Assembly: GCA_017591395.1 (NCBI GenBank)
Contig: WEDG01003289.1
Location: forward strand, 27,501-91,500
From: Schistocephalus solidus
Lineage: Eukaryota; Platyhelminthes; Cestoda; Diphyllobothriidea; Diphyllobothriidae
Reading direction: 5' to 3'
Length of the DNA stretch: 64,000 nucleotides
The notes under the pieces were generated by a model. The model saw nothing but the letters and a program-made list of their open reading frames with translations. It did not search any database and was not told the DNA's origin. Shown here piece after piece: positions 32,460-44,318 of this stretch. The translations under genes and the position numbers were made by a program. Within the stretch, counting starts at the first letter, position 1. Every line of letters begins with the position of its first letter.

Positions 32460-35400
32460 TGCACCCGTTTCAGTTTATTTTCGGTTTATTTTTGCTGAGG
32501 GTGGTAGGTCACGCCTTTGAGAACCCTATTGCTTTGCATGCTGTTGAGTCATATACGTCTGTGTACGCAATCTTAATCTTTGCCACCATACATGTAGTAT
32601 TCACAAAATGTCAGTAGCATTGTTTTTACAAATAAATCCCGTCTGGAGTGGGCATGGTATTAGTTCGGGTTCAAATCATCGAGTGGAAACAAGAGGCTCA
32701 TATAAATATCCAAGCGATTCTTTGGGACGTTGCCTCCACGACTAAGTTTGAGAGATCATTCCACTGTTTTACTACCCATTGCGTGAGGAATTCATAGGGT
32801 ACGTTTAACCTGGACATTTTCGTGCGCATCTGCATTGCGTGTCCATTAAGATAAGGCGAGAGTTACCACTGAAACGTGTCCTCAAAGCGCACCCCTTCCT
32901 CAAGGCCATGTATTACCTTGTAAACTACGATACGATCACCTCGTTGGTGCCTGTTACACAAAGATAATAGATTTAGGCATTCCAGTCTGTCTATAAAAGT
33001 GTGCTATTTTAGACCTCTTACTAGCTTTGTTGCGCGACGTTGCACTTTATCGATATAATTTTTGTCTTTTGCGAGCCATGGCCGCCACGCCTGTATGCCA
33101 TATTCCAGGGTAGTAGGGTAGTATTTAAGACGTCTTACTAGATTTTTTTCAGGACGCTGCCCTTTCTCGAGATATATATTGTCTTTTGCAAGCTATGGCC
33201 ACCACGCCTGTATCGCAAAGTCTAGGTGAGGTCGAACGAAGTTGCCGTAGACTTTACCAAAGGGATCTTCGTCAAAAGCTACAAACGTCCTTTTGATGGC
33301 TTGCAGTACTCGCATGGCGGAGATGGCAGCCTTGACGCATTGCAGTGATAGCTTCAGATTGTTCTGTATCCGAAAAACCGAGGTCTTTCGGCGATGATTC
33401 TATGGGAATTTGAGTGCCGTTCAGGTAATATGCTCTCACGTTGTCAGTTGTAAGATAATTAGTTGGACGCCGGTGGTGAACGGCACACTGTTGCACATTG
33501 AAATCTGTGAGCCATTGCTTGGACCATGCTTGCAGCCTGCACAAATTATTTTTTTCAGGGCTTTCTGATCGCTCGGGTCTTTACTGACTTACCAGCACTT
33601 AAAGTCCTTGGAAAGCATGATCTTACCGCAGTCCTGTTCCTCAAGACTTTTACTTACATAAAGGATAAATAGTAAGGGACTGCGAAAGGAGCCTTGAGGA
33701 ACGTCATTTACCACATTCACTCAGCACAATATATCCTCTCCGATACAGACACGTTTCTTTCGACCGATCAGAAATGTCTTTATCCAGTTAAGAAGCTTCC
33801 CTGTAATGCTGAGAACACTCAGTTTATGAAAGGCGTTGTTGGAGCACACTGTCAAAGGCTTTGCGGAAATCGATATTTACTAAATCTACTTCGAAGCACT
33901 TCTACTTCGAATCTACTTCTAAAGCCCTGCTGCAGTATTCGAGAAAATCTACTAAATCTACTAAATCTACTTCGAAGCACTTCTACTTCGAATCTACTTC
34001 TAAAGCACTGCTGCAGTATTCGAGAAAATCTACTAAATCTACTAAATCTATTAAATCTACTATATCTACTTAATCTACTTCGAAGCACTTCTACTTCGAA
34101 TCTACTTCTAAAGCACTGCTGCAGTATTCGAGAAAATCTACTAAATCTACTAAATCTACTTCGAAGCACTTCTACTTCGAATCTACTTCTAAAGCACTGC
34201 TGCAGTATTCGAGAAAATCTACTAAATCTACTAAATCTATTAAATCTACTAAATCTACTAAATCTACTTCGAAGCACTTCTTCTTCGAATCTACTTCTAA
34301 AGCCCTGCTAGAGTATTCGAGAAAATCTACTAAATCTACTTCGAAGCACTTCTACTTCGAATCTACTTCTAAAGTACTGCTGCAGTATTCGAGAAAATCT
34401 ACTAAATCTACTTAATCAACATCGAAGCACTTCTACTTAGAATCTACTTCTAAAGCACTGCTGCAGCATTCGAGAAAATCTACTAAATCTACTAAATCTA
34501 CTTCGAAGCACTTCTACTTCGAATCTACTTCTAAAGCACTGCTGCAGTATTCGAGAAAATTCAGTAGAGTTGAAACACAGAAGCGCCCTTGCCAAAAACG
34601 ATGCTGCAAATACGTCATTTTCTTCACACAATCTTAGTATAGCACGCTTCACAAGGACTTCCATTGTTTTGCAGGAAAGGGAAGTCAAGCTGTTTACAGC
34701 CATCTCGCTGCCTCCCTTATATAACGGAACAATTTTGGATTTCATACCCAGCGAAGGCAAGCTCTTTGTTCTCATTCACAGTCTACACAGGGATGAAAGA
34801 GGCATTGCTGGCTCGGTCGATAGTTCTTCAAGTATCAACCCAGGGATTCCTTCCGGTCCAGAAGACATATATGGCTTGATTTGGTTTAGTACCCGCCTGA
34901 ATTCGTCGACTGAAAAGGCTACGGTTTCAATGACAGCCAAATATTTGCTTATTACAAGTTCCAGATTGTCATCCATGCTTTCACGGTAAACGCCAATAAA
35001 AAAAACCTGGGACAGTAGCTGGACTTTATGGGGTCCTTACGTTAATATGTTCCTGAGATCATCCTTTAGACTTGAAATTTCATCCTGGTGCTTCCGCCGA
35101 CTGCGGATGTACCCACAAAACATTTTCGAACATATTCTGGCTTTTATTGTCAGTTGACGCTCGATGGCGGTTCTGGAAATCTGGATTTGCTTATGGCATT
35201 CGTTTCTTTGGCGTTTATATTTGACAAATGGTATGGGATTTTAAAGATGAACCACTTTTCCACAGTCTCTGTTTCTTCTTTAGGCTCCTACGTTTGGAAA
35301 TTGGAGATCGGGAACATGATCTTACTGTTTTCATTGGGCAATGGATTTTAATTAGGTGCTCTAGAGTCCCTAGGAAATACTGCCAGGTTTCGTCACTATC

Positions 35401-35470
35401 CACTGTATTAACTAACTCGTGTTTGCTTTTATCGCTAGGAGAGTAATTTAAACTGGAAGGTTTTAGCAAG
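32460..35470 (-). mobile_element. CR1-like LINE split by a compound minisatellite
   Basis: Minus-strand parts in order: segment after the endonuclease (35215-35469, SLKKKQRLWKSG), RT start (34776-34976: FRRVLNQIKPYMSSGPEGIP), fingers (34437-34775: KIVPLYKGGSEMAVNS), then a tandem array at 33884-34565, then VDLVNIDFRKAFDSV at about 33850-33890 (motif A), and LQAWSKQWLTDFNVQQC with SPKDLG (33272-33544). The C terminus follows in pieces to about 32500 (FLTQWVVKQWNDLSNLVVEA). Stops, shifts and the array make it non-functional. The endonuclease is missing. Confidence 0.8.
33884..34565. repeat. Compound minisatellite inside an RT pseudogene
   Basis: Eight copies of a 57-bp core that starts TCGAAGCACTTCTACTTCGA (33891, 33972, 34080, 34161, 34269, 34341, 34422 and 34503) are separated by runs of a 9-bp TCTACTAAA unit. 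The start-to-start spacings are 81, 108, 81, 108, 72, 81 and 81 bases, all multiples of 9. Both strands stay open through much of the array (33694-34311 plus and 33852-34277 minus), only because the unit is a multiple of three. It is not a CRISPR array. Confidence 0.95.
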
Positions 35471-37609
35471 CTTCTCCTTCCTCGCTCGAAATTTCGATTT
35501 TTTCAGAAATCCCCATAGGTCTGGTAGAGCAGAATATGAGACAAGTGCTTCCAACTACAAAAACCGATTTCAACCCTACTATAATATAGAAAGCCGTCAT
35601 ACACCGTATACGGGAAGAGTTTCGAAAGGCATGGTAGGGGATGGGAATAGTTACCCCACGTATTACAGGTGAAGGTGCGTTTAACTTCAAGGGGGCTCAA
35701 TTCAAGATTAAGGTTATGTTTGGTGTGAAATTTAGGAGTAAAGCTACGTTTACTGTGAGGACTAATCATGGGACACGGAACTATATGTGCTCTGTAATTA
35801 AGCGCAAGGTCATTTGTTATATGAGAGTACCTATTCCTCTGTCCAACCGAATGTGCGTATAACTTCTCCATGGGACTGAGGACTTCCATGAATTCTTTCG
35901 AATGCCTGCCAGACTAGACTGAGTAATTATTTACTTCCCTGACCCCTAGTTATTTCTTGTCCACCCGGAATTCTACCTTCAAGAAGTTGCTTCATCCAGT
36001 TGGAGAAAAGTGGGCTCATGGAGCGATCTTCTTTAGTCAGATAACTTCAGAAACTTTATCATGGTTTATAGAAAATTCGTCGCTCATGTAGAACGCTGGA
36101 GCAAAATCGAGTCGGCAACCTTAACGCAAATGCACTTAGAATAGTCAAGATTATCAACTGCAGGTTGTTAACTAAGCGAAGACGCAGTGATGCTCTGAGA
36201 GTTGCATAACTGTGTGATGTTAAAAGTACCATTGCCACCGAGTTGGCTTTTATTTTTGTCTTTTTGATATTCACTCTTTTCGTGCTAACTGGTTATTATA
36301 AACAGGGCTTTACTGGAATCTATTTTTCCATCTGCTTTCAGAGCGGTCGAATCGCCTTGCCACTGTTTCCGGCTCTCAGGCATCTTGAGAAGTGAACATT
36401 TTAAACTGCCTTCGTCATGTTTGCTTCATTTTGCAGGACTGTTCACCGAATAACTTCAACTTACGCTCTCATGTGTTTTTGTTAGCTACAATTTCCTTTG
36501 GTATTGTTAATCTTTCATGACACAGAACCACGCAGAACTATTCGGGTTATCATCACTGTCAACGGACAGTACCTTGAACATGGAGTGCATATATTCTGGC
36601 GTAGGAACTAGTTTGAAACCAAACTTGCTGAAAGAATATTAACAAGGTGTGTAGGCCACAAGACTACTGATAATCCACTTGGCGTAGAAACCTGAACGAC
36701 TGCCTTCAACAATCCTATGCTCTCGCGAGGTGCCTGACTGGTTCCCAAAACTGGATGTCCTAATATGCATCGCTTCTGTGAACTAACACGCTTAACCAGT
36801 GCTACTTCGTTTTCGAGTAAGTTGCGATTAGCGCAGCCGGATGAAATTTGGCAACTTACGAAATATATTCATTTAAACCGTCAAGATTTAAGTGTATCTA
36901 ATCCCAACTTCTGTGGGGTGCAAATCTTACAGGCTCCTACAACATTCCTAAAGGTGCATGGCTCTCATAAGGATATCAGAAAGTAGATAAAGCAAAATAC
37001 CCTGAGGAAGAGAGCATAAAGTTCATTTATTAGAGAATAAGGTAGTACCGGAGGTATTTTAACACAAATGTGAAGAAATTTCGTTTGGAAAGTTATAATC
37101 TGAAAGCTTGATAAGCATTGTTCACTAACCTATCTTTTCTTGAAACCTACTATTCCCAAATGAAAAGCAAGTTGATAAAAAGCTTGTCGGAAATTCTCTG
37201 TTCCAAACAACGGCAAGTGACTTAGCATGATAAACGTACGTCATCTAATTGTAGCATCCATTCAATTGCGGATAAATTTTTCGGCGTTTACTAAACGTTT
37301 CCGTGTAGGGTAGCAATGAAGTGTTTTAAATTAAACTGTTATATTGCCGTTCATTGTCGATTATAACGAGTAGCGGACTAACAACCAATGCGTTCCAAGC
37401 ATATAACCGACGCGTGATGCCATTTAAAGTAATCCCATCGACGAAGCCAGCGTGGCAGCGTTAATTTTGATTCCCTGGTAGCGCAATGGCTCAGAAGGTA
37501 GCAACCTAAACCGGACCAATGAAATGAGCCAAACTGAAGTTAAGCAGTCCCTACTTGTAAAGAATAAGAAGATAGTAATAAGGGTCATGAATTGTAGATG
37601 GGCGCTCAT
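35471..37609. other. Long stretch with no supported gene
   Basis: About 2.1 kb. The 128-codon minus frame at 35503-35889 lacks a domain. Two weakly related snippets (37130-37200 and 37795-37870, sharing CTATTCCC and AAAAAGCTTGTC) suggest an unclassified dispersed repeat on both sides of the next SINE. Confidence 0.35.
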
Positions 37610-37770
37610 CGATCGGTTACGGGACTCACCCGCGAGTTCGAGACCTTAGTGCTGCAACACCTGAGGTTGGGTAGGACTGGTTAATGACTGATTATAAACC
37701 AGAAATGGTCATTCTAGTCTCCCTTGTCTTTGTCGTTAATATCATTCTGCCCATTAATATTATTTTCAGT
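37610..37770 (+). repeat. SINE copy, decayed
   Basis: It contains GGTTGGGTAGGACTGGTTAA, ATAAACCAGAAATGGTCATT and CTCCCTTGTCTTTGTCG. The tRNA-like head is nearly unrecognisable. Confidence 0.65.
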
Positions 37771-38015
37771 AAAGTTGCACATTGCATATTTGCCCAATTT
37801 TCTTATTGAAATGCACTATTCCCGAATTGAAAGAAATTTTCCAAAAAGCTTGTCAAAATTAGATTGTATTTAACTCGCACGTTTGTAACTCAAAAGTTAG
37901 GGTGACCACTACAGAAATGACAGAGGATCCACGCTACTCAATAGGCAGAGGTCAAAAGTCATCTTGCCAGGCCGAAGTGCAAAATCGATGCCAAAGTGTA
38001 TGAGTGCTGATATGG
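37771..38015. other. Unresolved spacer
   Basis: No gene visible; it carries the second snippet of the weak repeat mentioned for 35471-37609. Confidence 0.3.
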
Positions 38016-38019
38016 TCGG

Positions 38020-41000
38020 AGTTGACCACGCTAAGCCACTGCGCTCGCTCAGTCGTAATGCCCCATATTAGCCGCTCACTTTTCCTTGATAGAAATTGAC
38101 TTCATACTGTATAGGAAAGAGATTTGTAGAGAATATTCTCAAAAATGGCCTTGCTCAGCTTCCCCTGACCTAACCGTAATGCAGAGAAAACTGGGAAATT
38201 TAAATTGTCGACAAGCAATGCAGAAATGATTACTCCTGGTACCATGTTAAACAAATTGCATCCAATATCATCTACGATCTCACCGTCTGAATCCCCAGTT
38301 ATCTCTGTACGGGAAACGATATTGATCGATCTTGTGAAATCTCAAGACAACATTAATTTTGCTATTCATTCTCAAGACAACAGTACTTCTCCTTTTCCCA
38401 AACCCATACAAAATTCACCAGTTACTCTTGATAAACCAACGCAGATCGTTAGCTCAAAGACAAGTCCGACTTAAGTTTAAACCACTCGAAAATCGAAAAA
38501 ACCTAGCCGCTCGACAAAAAATACTCCTTTAATATCGCCTATTACTCCCCAAAACAAACCCAACCCAACTACCTCAAAATTCTAACTAACGCCCAGACCT
38601 TATACTGAGGCTGCTAAACCAAACATGCCAGAATTTTCGTCCAAGAATGGCGCGTCTCTTCCATTCGCAGCAGTGCATCATCCACCCCGCAGCCTATTCT
38701 CTCCACGGTCGTTTCCCCAGTTGTCTCCCAATACGAAGGGTCCCACTGTACTACTAGACTCACCTTACCATCTGTGGCACTTTACTAGGAAAACTTTCAG
38801 TATCCTGCTGAGGGGTTTCCCGGACAGGCCCCAATAGCTAGCGCTAGTGCTCCGTTCCCCTGTCCGTCATTATTACCTCCATATATTACTCCCATTTACC
38901 CACATCAGGCATGTGCTATCACACAACCTTTTTTTCAAAAACAGGGCGGGAGCAAACGCCTCCTATATCCAGTGGCCCGTCAAACACCGTACGACTAAGC
39001 CACCCTACCTCAAAACCAACCAGCTTGCCCACTTAAACCGTTCGTTCTAAATGCCAGATCCTTGCTCAATAAAATACCCCTGCTTCAGACTCTGGCCTTC
39101 GTCCACTGTCCAGATATTGTTCTCTTAACGGAAACATGGGTAAAACCTTCCGTAGCCGACTCCAAACTCTATCCCCTATAGGTTATAATTGTACTCGAAA
39201 TGATCATCGCGACAGCCGCGGTGGAGGAAGCTGTATCTATGTTAAGTAAGCACTGGAATTTCAGCCCTAAGACCATCTGCAATTTACCGCGGTTAAAGGG
39301 AGCTGTTGGTTTCAAATTACCTTAAAAAATAAGAACACTTTACTCGTTTGGCTCTGTCTATCACCCACTTAATACCAGCGACGATTACGCTATTTGTCTC
39401 TCACAGGCATTTCATGCAGCAGGTGACGTAAATTTTAAATATTGCTTGCTTGCAGGTGATTTTAATCTACCTGATGTTCGATGGTTTCCAACTTTCCGCC
39501 TATAAATTCTGAGGAGAATCAAGCATACTTGATCTAATCTTCAGCAGAGGTTGCCTGCCTTTGACAGTGTAATCTTTAAGCTTACTTTGGAGCTCAGACC
39601 AGAACATCGTTTTTCCCCACAACAATTCAAAACTGATGAAATGTTTTCCAAAAATATAACTTTTTCTGTGCTTTCCGATCAGCACTTTTGACAGAATTAT
39701 TGATACATCTTAATTCCCATGACTGGTCTCGTTTCTTTCTATGTCAGGATTTGAAAACCTGTACCGGTATGCTGTACGAAGTCTTGGGTCAGCTTATTTC
39801 TCATTTGGTTCCCCGTAAGAAAATTCTTAATGTCATAGATGAGGTTTGTCTCCCTTTATATTTCCGCCGTAGGTTACGTAAACTCTCTCGTTGATTTCAT
39901 CTGCAAAACGAAATTTCCATTCTACCCTTGATTCGACGTATCTTTTAGCAGGCTGAGGCTGCCGAAGAAAAGCGGCTAGCCAATGAGTTCAAATATGTTG
40001 AAAACCGTTCGGTAAATGCAGCGAACATTTTTCCCGCTCAGTATGAACCCACAGAAAAACACGGCACCCCGTACTTCAAGACGCCGTTGGCGATCCTATA
40101 GTTGATGAAAAAGTGACGGCTGATAGTTTTAACGTTTTCTTGTCTAGAACATTTAATGAAAATTCTTCTGCTCCCATTCTGACAATCGGGGGTTGGACCG
40201 GTGCCGTCCTCGAAACCATGACTTTTATCCTCTGGGAAGTAAGTGTAGCCATTCAAAGTTTTCGTCAATCTTATAGTCCTGGACCAGATGGCGTCACAGC
40301 TAGTATTATAAAGGCGGACGCTCATGATATTTTACCGTACCTTCTGTGAAAAATATTTAATCTAGCTCTGGAAAGTGAAACCTTTCTCAGTGTGTTGAAG
40401 GAATGGCACATTCTACCTATCCCCAAACACAGCCAATCTACATCATTTGATGATTTTCGGCACAGCTTCGAAAATCTTGGAGACGTTAATCAACGAGAAG
40501 ATGATGTATTCCTTCCCCGAAAATAACTTCTGAGTGCGGCTCAACATGGGTTGCTCAAAACAAGGTCTTGTGATACCTGTGAGCTCTCTTTTTTGATCAC
40601 GTTCTAAAATATAGGGACCATGGTTTTGCACTTTATATAGTCTATTTCGCTTTCACTAAGGCTTTAAATCGTGCTGGCCATGCCTTTATTCTCCTGAATC
40701 TCTCCTCTTCCGGAATATGTGGTAAACTTCTGAACTAGATATCTTCTTATCTGAGCGCCCGCGCCCAACATGATAAGATCCCCAATGCTATGTCCACCCC
40801 GCACGTGTGAGGAGTGGAGTTATTCCAGGTGGTGTGCTTGACCCACTCTTATTTTGTCCTTTTGTCAACGATATACCAGGTTTATTTTGGAATGGTTGCC
40901 CTTTATGTATCCCGACGATTTAAAAGTTGCTTATCGATACAAGCCAGCACCGTGCTTGAACTATTAAAAAACGATCTTGAGGCCTTTGCCCAATGGTCCT

Positions 41001-42130
41001 GCTTATGGCACCTTTCCCTTTCTTGGCACAAAGGCTCCGTTATATTTGTTGTTTATGACCCTCAGCCTCAACTAAGCATAAATGGCCATGACCTAAATGT
41101 GCCTGGCATTGTAAAGGATCTGGGCATATCATATTTCAACGGTCTTAATCTTTCAGAGAATTGCACCCTGATTGTCTCCAAAGCACGCAGAACTGCCGGG
41201 TTTATCCTCCGAAATTTTAAAACTATTGATATTAGACTCTGTCTTTATAAAATGTTCGTTAGGCCTGGCCTAGAATACTGCTCGTTTCTATTTAGCCTCC
41301 TGTGCGTTAAAAGAATGGAAGAATATAGAATCGGTCCAGCATTTATTTACTAGAAGAGTTTTTTTCATTGGAGCACCGTAATCTGACGTATCAAGAAGGC
41401 TCTGGGCTTATAAACTTTGATCCCTATGGTTTCACCGAGTACAGAAGGGACTCTTTTTACTTATTAAGCATTTTGAATAGTCGTACATTTAATTTCCCTT
41501 ACCAATGTGAAGCTGCTTGACCACTCTCGGTGCAGCAGGCATCACAATGTCTTTTATTTCTTCCATTAGCTCGCACAGTTAAGTTTCCTCACTTTTTTCG
41601 GTAAACGCCATAGAAATATGGAATAAATTACCGCAGGATATAAAAATCCTGGGAAGTTATTCTTTGTTAAAGAGAACTATTACTAGTTTATTTTCATTCA
41701 GAACAGCTTCCAGGGAATTCTGGGTGCCAAAAAGGTAGAAACTGTTTTCCGGTTCACCGGAGTACGCGGCATCTGAGTCCGATACTAGGTCTTACTTTGA
41801 GGGCGATGGAGCCATCTATGCAGCCTGAACCTGGTTAATTCATCGGAAGACAGCGAGCGACCGTCCATGGATGCACTCTTGTGTGAAGCAGAATCCCAGT
41901 GCCTAAGACAGACAGAGGGATTGTAAACAATCTGCACTTGCGTTTGCCCTTCCCCGATCTGAACTGCTCTCATCCCGCATGCAGAAACGTTTTTCCTGAA
42001 TAAATATAACTTTGCGAAAAACACTAATAATGATATAAGTTTAGGAGTTTTTCAATGTAAGTTTGATCCCCATTGCATATTTCGTCTGATAATGCCTGTA
42101 AACTGACGTTTAAATACAATTTTCATTAAA
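38020..42130 (+). mobile_element. CR1-like LINE family B, copy 1
   Basis: Its DNA is colinear with 50040-54255. Landmarks: CTCGCTCAGTCGTAATGCCC at the left, a Ser/Pro-rich segment (38205-38474), endonuclease remains near 39100-39500, RT start (40200-40350: FRQSYSPGPDGVTASIIKA), motif A decayed to AFTKALNRAGH near 40640-40680, catalytic box YPDD (CCC for GCC) at 40908-40919, thumb frame 40814-41353 ending in LCLYKMFVRPGLEYCSFLF, and a long 3' UTR. Many stops and shifts show an old copy. No homogeneous ORF survives. Confidence 0.82.
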
Positions 42131-42460
42131 AAATGAGCACATTTATCGTTACAATTGGTGCTTTTATCAATGACCTTGGATAAAATTTTGTCAGGGATGG
42201 TGGGGGTAGGTGGAATATAAAACTTTAGGGATAAGGAAGGTAGAGAATTTGGGGATAGAGAATCAGCATACTTTTTATCGGAACAGATTCAGTGATCCTG
42301 TGAGAGAGCAGCCTTGATCCTGTCGACGCAGACCACATCAGCCTTGTCACTGCGAAGAGTGCGGTAAGTCTTCGTATTGCGTGATAGTGCCTGGGTTGTC
42401 TTTATTATAATGATTCGAGCGGCCTACAAATATGAGACGAACAAGTAAGTGCCGTCGGCC
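42131..42460. other. Spacer between two LINEs
   Basis: No feature recognised between the 3' end of LINE family B copy 1 and the 3' end of the CR1-like element on the other strand. Confidence 0.35.
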
Positions 42461-42589
42461 AATCCTTATAATTCAGTATAATTCAGTATATATAAGGGAG
42501 ATAGGCAGAGCCTTTGAAAACCCTATTTACAGATAGACGCTAGCAAAACAAGCAAATGTTACATGGCGATAGTCGTTTTAGTATATCAA

Positions 42590-42832
42590 TCATTGCTGTC
42601 GACTAATTATATGTTCATCAAGTAAAAATGCATCAAGTCTTCTTTTAAACATTTCAACGCTTTCAGCCTGAACAACTGAGGCTGGCAGTTTGTTCCATTC
42701 GTCAATCACCCGTTGGGAAAAGAAGTTGGCCCGCACTTCAAGTTTGGCGTGATTTCTTTTCAGTTTGTATGGGTGTCCTCGGAGACTTGTCATGTTTGCC
42801 AATTCAAAAAGTTGGCCATCTGAAGAGCACAA
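42590..42832 (-). CDS. CR1-like ORF2, C-terminal segment
   Basis: It reads MTSLRGHPYKLKRNHAKLE, FFSQRVIDEWNKLPASVVQA and FKRRLDAFLLDEH, then a stop at 42590. This is the conserved tail of CR1-like RT proteins. It is one frame away from the preceding segment; the break coincides with the five-base A run at 42806-42810. Confidence 0.8.
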   Translation of the reverse strand: MCSSDGQLFELANMTSLRGHPYKLKRNHAKLEVRANFFSQRVIDEWNKLPASVVQAESVEMFKRRLDAFLLDEHIISRQQ

Positions 42833-43701
42833 TCAACTCCTCTGACCAGTTTGAAGACTAAGATCATATCCCCTCTGTATTGCCTATAAGAGAGAGGAAA
42901 AATTTTAAGTCTTTCTAGGCGGCCCTCATAGGGTAGGCATTCCAATCCGCTGACTAGTTTCGTTGCCCTCCGTTGAACTTTCTCCAGCAGAGCGTAGTCA
43001 TGTTTCGTCCAAGGGCGCCACGCCTGAACGCAATATTCCAACACCGGCCGGATAAATGTTCCAAACACGCGCCCAAAAAGCTCTCCGTCAAAATTAACGA
43101 AGGACCTCCTGATTGCGCCTAAGATACACATAGCTTTCTTTGCGATATTCGCACAGTGCGACGATGGTTTGAGAGTTGGTGTTATCCATATACCCAAGTC
43201 CTTTAGAATGTTTACCTCCTGGAGTTGGTGACCACTGATGGAGTACTGGTATTCAAATCTAATCAGCCTTCTGGAACTAGACCGCAGTCGGATTATTTGG
43301 CATTTGTTAAGATTAAGGTTCAGCAGCCACTCATCACACCATGTTTGCAAGCGATCAAAGTTTTGTTGTAATTTCCGCGCATCCTCCGGTTTTTCAATCG
43401 AGTTCCATAACTTCAGATCGTCAGCGAACATTACCTTCTCGCATGTCAGACAATCCAGGCAGTCGTTTACGTATATCAGAAACAAAATGGGACCCAGAAC
43501 GCTGCCCTGCGGAACTCCACTGTGAACGGTTTCCCAGTGAGACTTGGTGTCCCCGATACAAACACGCTGGCGCCTGTCTGTGAGAAAGTCGGCCAACCAT
43601 TTGAGTAGGTTGCCAGTCACACCCATTTGACGGAGCTTAAAGATCAGACGTTTGTGTGGAACCCTGTCAAAGGCTTTTGCTAAAGTCAATGTAGACCGCA
43701 T
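42790..43701 (-). CDS. CR1-like ORF2, reverse transcriptase palm and thumb
   Basis: The 303-codon frame covers AKAFDRVPHKRLIFKLRQMG (motif A side), SGVPQGSVLGPILFLIYVND (motif B), VMFADDLKLW (motif C, both catalytic Asp present), WLLNLNLNKCQIIRL (motif D), LKDLGIWI (motif E) and the thumb (RPVLEYCVQAWRPW, LEKVQRRATKLV). All landmarks of non-LTR RT are in order. It makes cDNA by target-primed reverse transcription in this element class. The upstream part is in the frame 43667-44215. Confidence 0.88.
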   Translation of the reverse strand: MRSTLTLAKAFDRVPHKRLIFKLRQMGVTGNLLKWLADFLTDRRQRVCIGDTKSHWETVHSGVPQGSVLGPILFLIYVNDCLDCLTCEKVMFADDLKLWNSIEKPEDARKLQQNFDRLQTWCDEWLLNLNLNKCQIIRLRSSSRRLIRFEYQYSISGHQLQEVNILKDLGIWITPTLKPSSHCANIAKKAMCILGAIRRSFVNFDGELFGRVFGTFIRPVLEYCVQAWRPWTKHDYALLEKVQRRATKLVSGLECLPYEGRLERLKIFPLSYRQYRGDMILVFKLVRGVDCALQMANFLNWQT

Positions 43702-44215
43702 CGACTGACAAACCCATTTCTAATGATTTTGTCCAACTTTCCATGGATGTGAGCAAGTTTGTGAGGCAGGATCGACCACTTCGAAATCCATGTTGATATG
43801 AACTAAGCAAGTTATTCTCTTCAAGATGCCTCATAAGTTCCGTTTTGATTATCTTCTCCATCATTTTGCAACAGATACTTGTGAGGCTGACTGGTCGGAA
43901 ACTGTTTGGTGATGTCCTCTCTCCTCCTTTATAGATGGGGGTTATGTTGGCTATCTTCCACTCGGTAGGCAGAGCCCCCGCCTCCATCGAACTTTCAAAT
44001 ATCTTGGAGAGCGGAGATGCCAGCTGTTCTGTGAGTTCATTGAGAACTTTTGCGGATATACCATCTGGGCCAGGTGATTTAGTGGGCTGTAGCTGTTTCA
44101 GAGTTTTTCTTACTGTGTCCATTGGGAACGACACCGTGCTTATTTTGTTTGTAGATGTGGCAGTACTGTAGTATTCATCCTCGTCAAAAAATGGTTCCTC
44201 GGTATACACGGACAT
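43667..44215 (-). CDS. CR1-like ORF2, RT fingers
   Basis: It contains LKQLQPTKSPGPDGISAKVL, WKIANITPIYKGGERTSPNS, FRPVSLTSICCKMMEKII and YQHGFRSGRSCLTNLL, the standard order of RT blocks 0 to 2a. It ends in VDAVYIDFSKSL because of one extra base in the A run at 43675-43678 (T on the plus strand); the next frame continues as KAFDRV. Confidence 0.87.
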   Translation of the reverse strand: MSVYTEEPFFDEDEYYSTATSTNKISTVSFPMDTVRKTLKQLQPTKSPGPDGISAKVLNELTEQLASPLSKIFESSMEAGALPTEWKIANITPIYKGGERTSPNSFRPVSLTSICCKMMEKIIKTELMRHLEENNLLSSYQHGFRSGRSCLTNLLTSMESWTKSLEMGLSVDAVYIDFSKSL

Positions 44216-44318
44216 AAAGAAATTGGATAAGAGGCAGGTCTTATCAGAGTTATCAGTTAACCTGTTTCCCTGATTGTCTTTAAGACAAGGAATGCAGTCG
44301 CGATTTCGTTTTGCCTTA

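Noticed and set aside
33694..34311. Long Leu-rich open frame (LLNLLNLLRSTSTSN...) as a repeat protein
   Set aside because: It is the translation of the minisatellite, whose period is a multiple of three; the opposite strand is open as well.
33884..34565. Repeat-spacer look of a CRISPR array
   Set aside because: The spacers are themselves repeats of a 9-bp unit, the host is a eukaryote and the array lies inside a LINE pseudogene.
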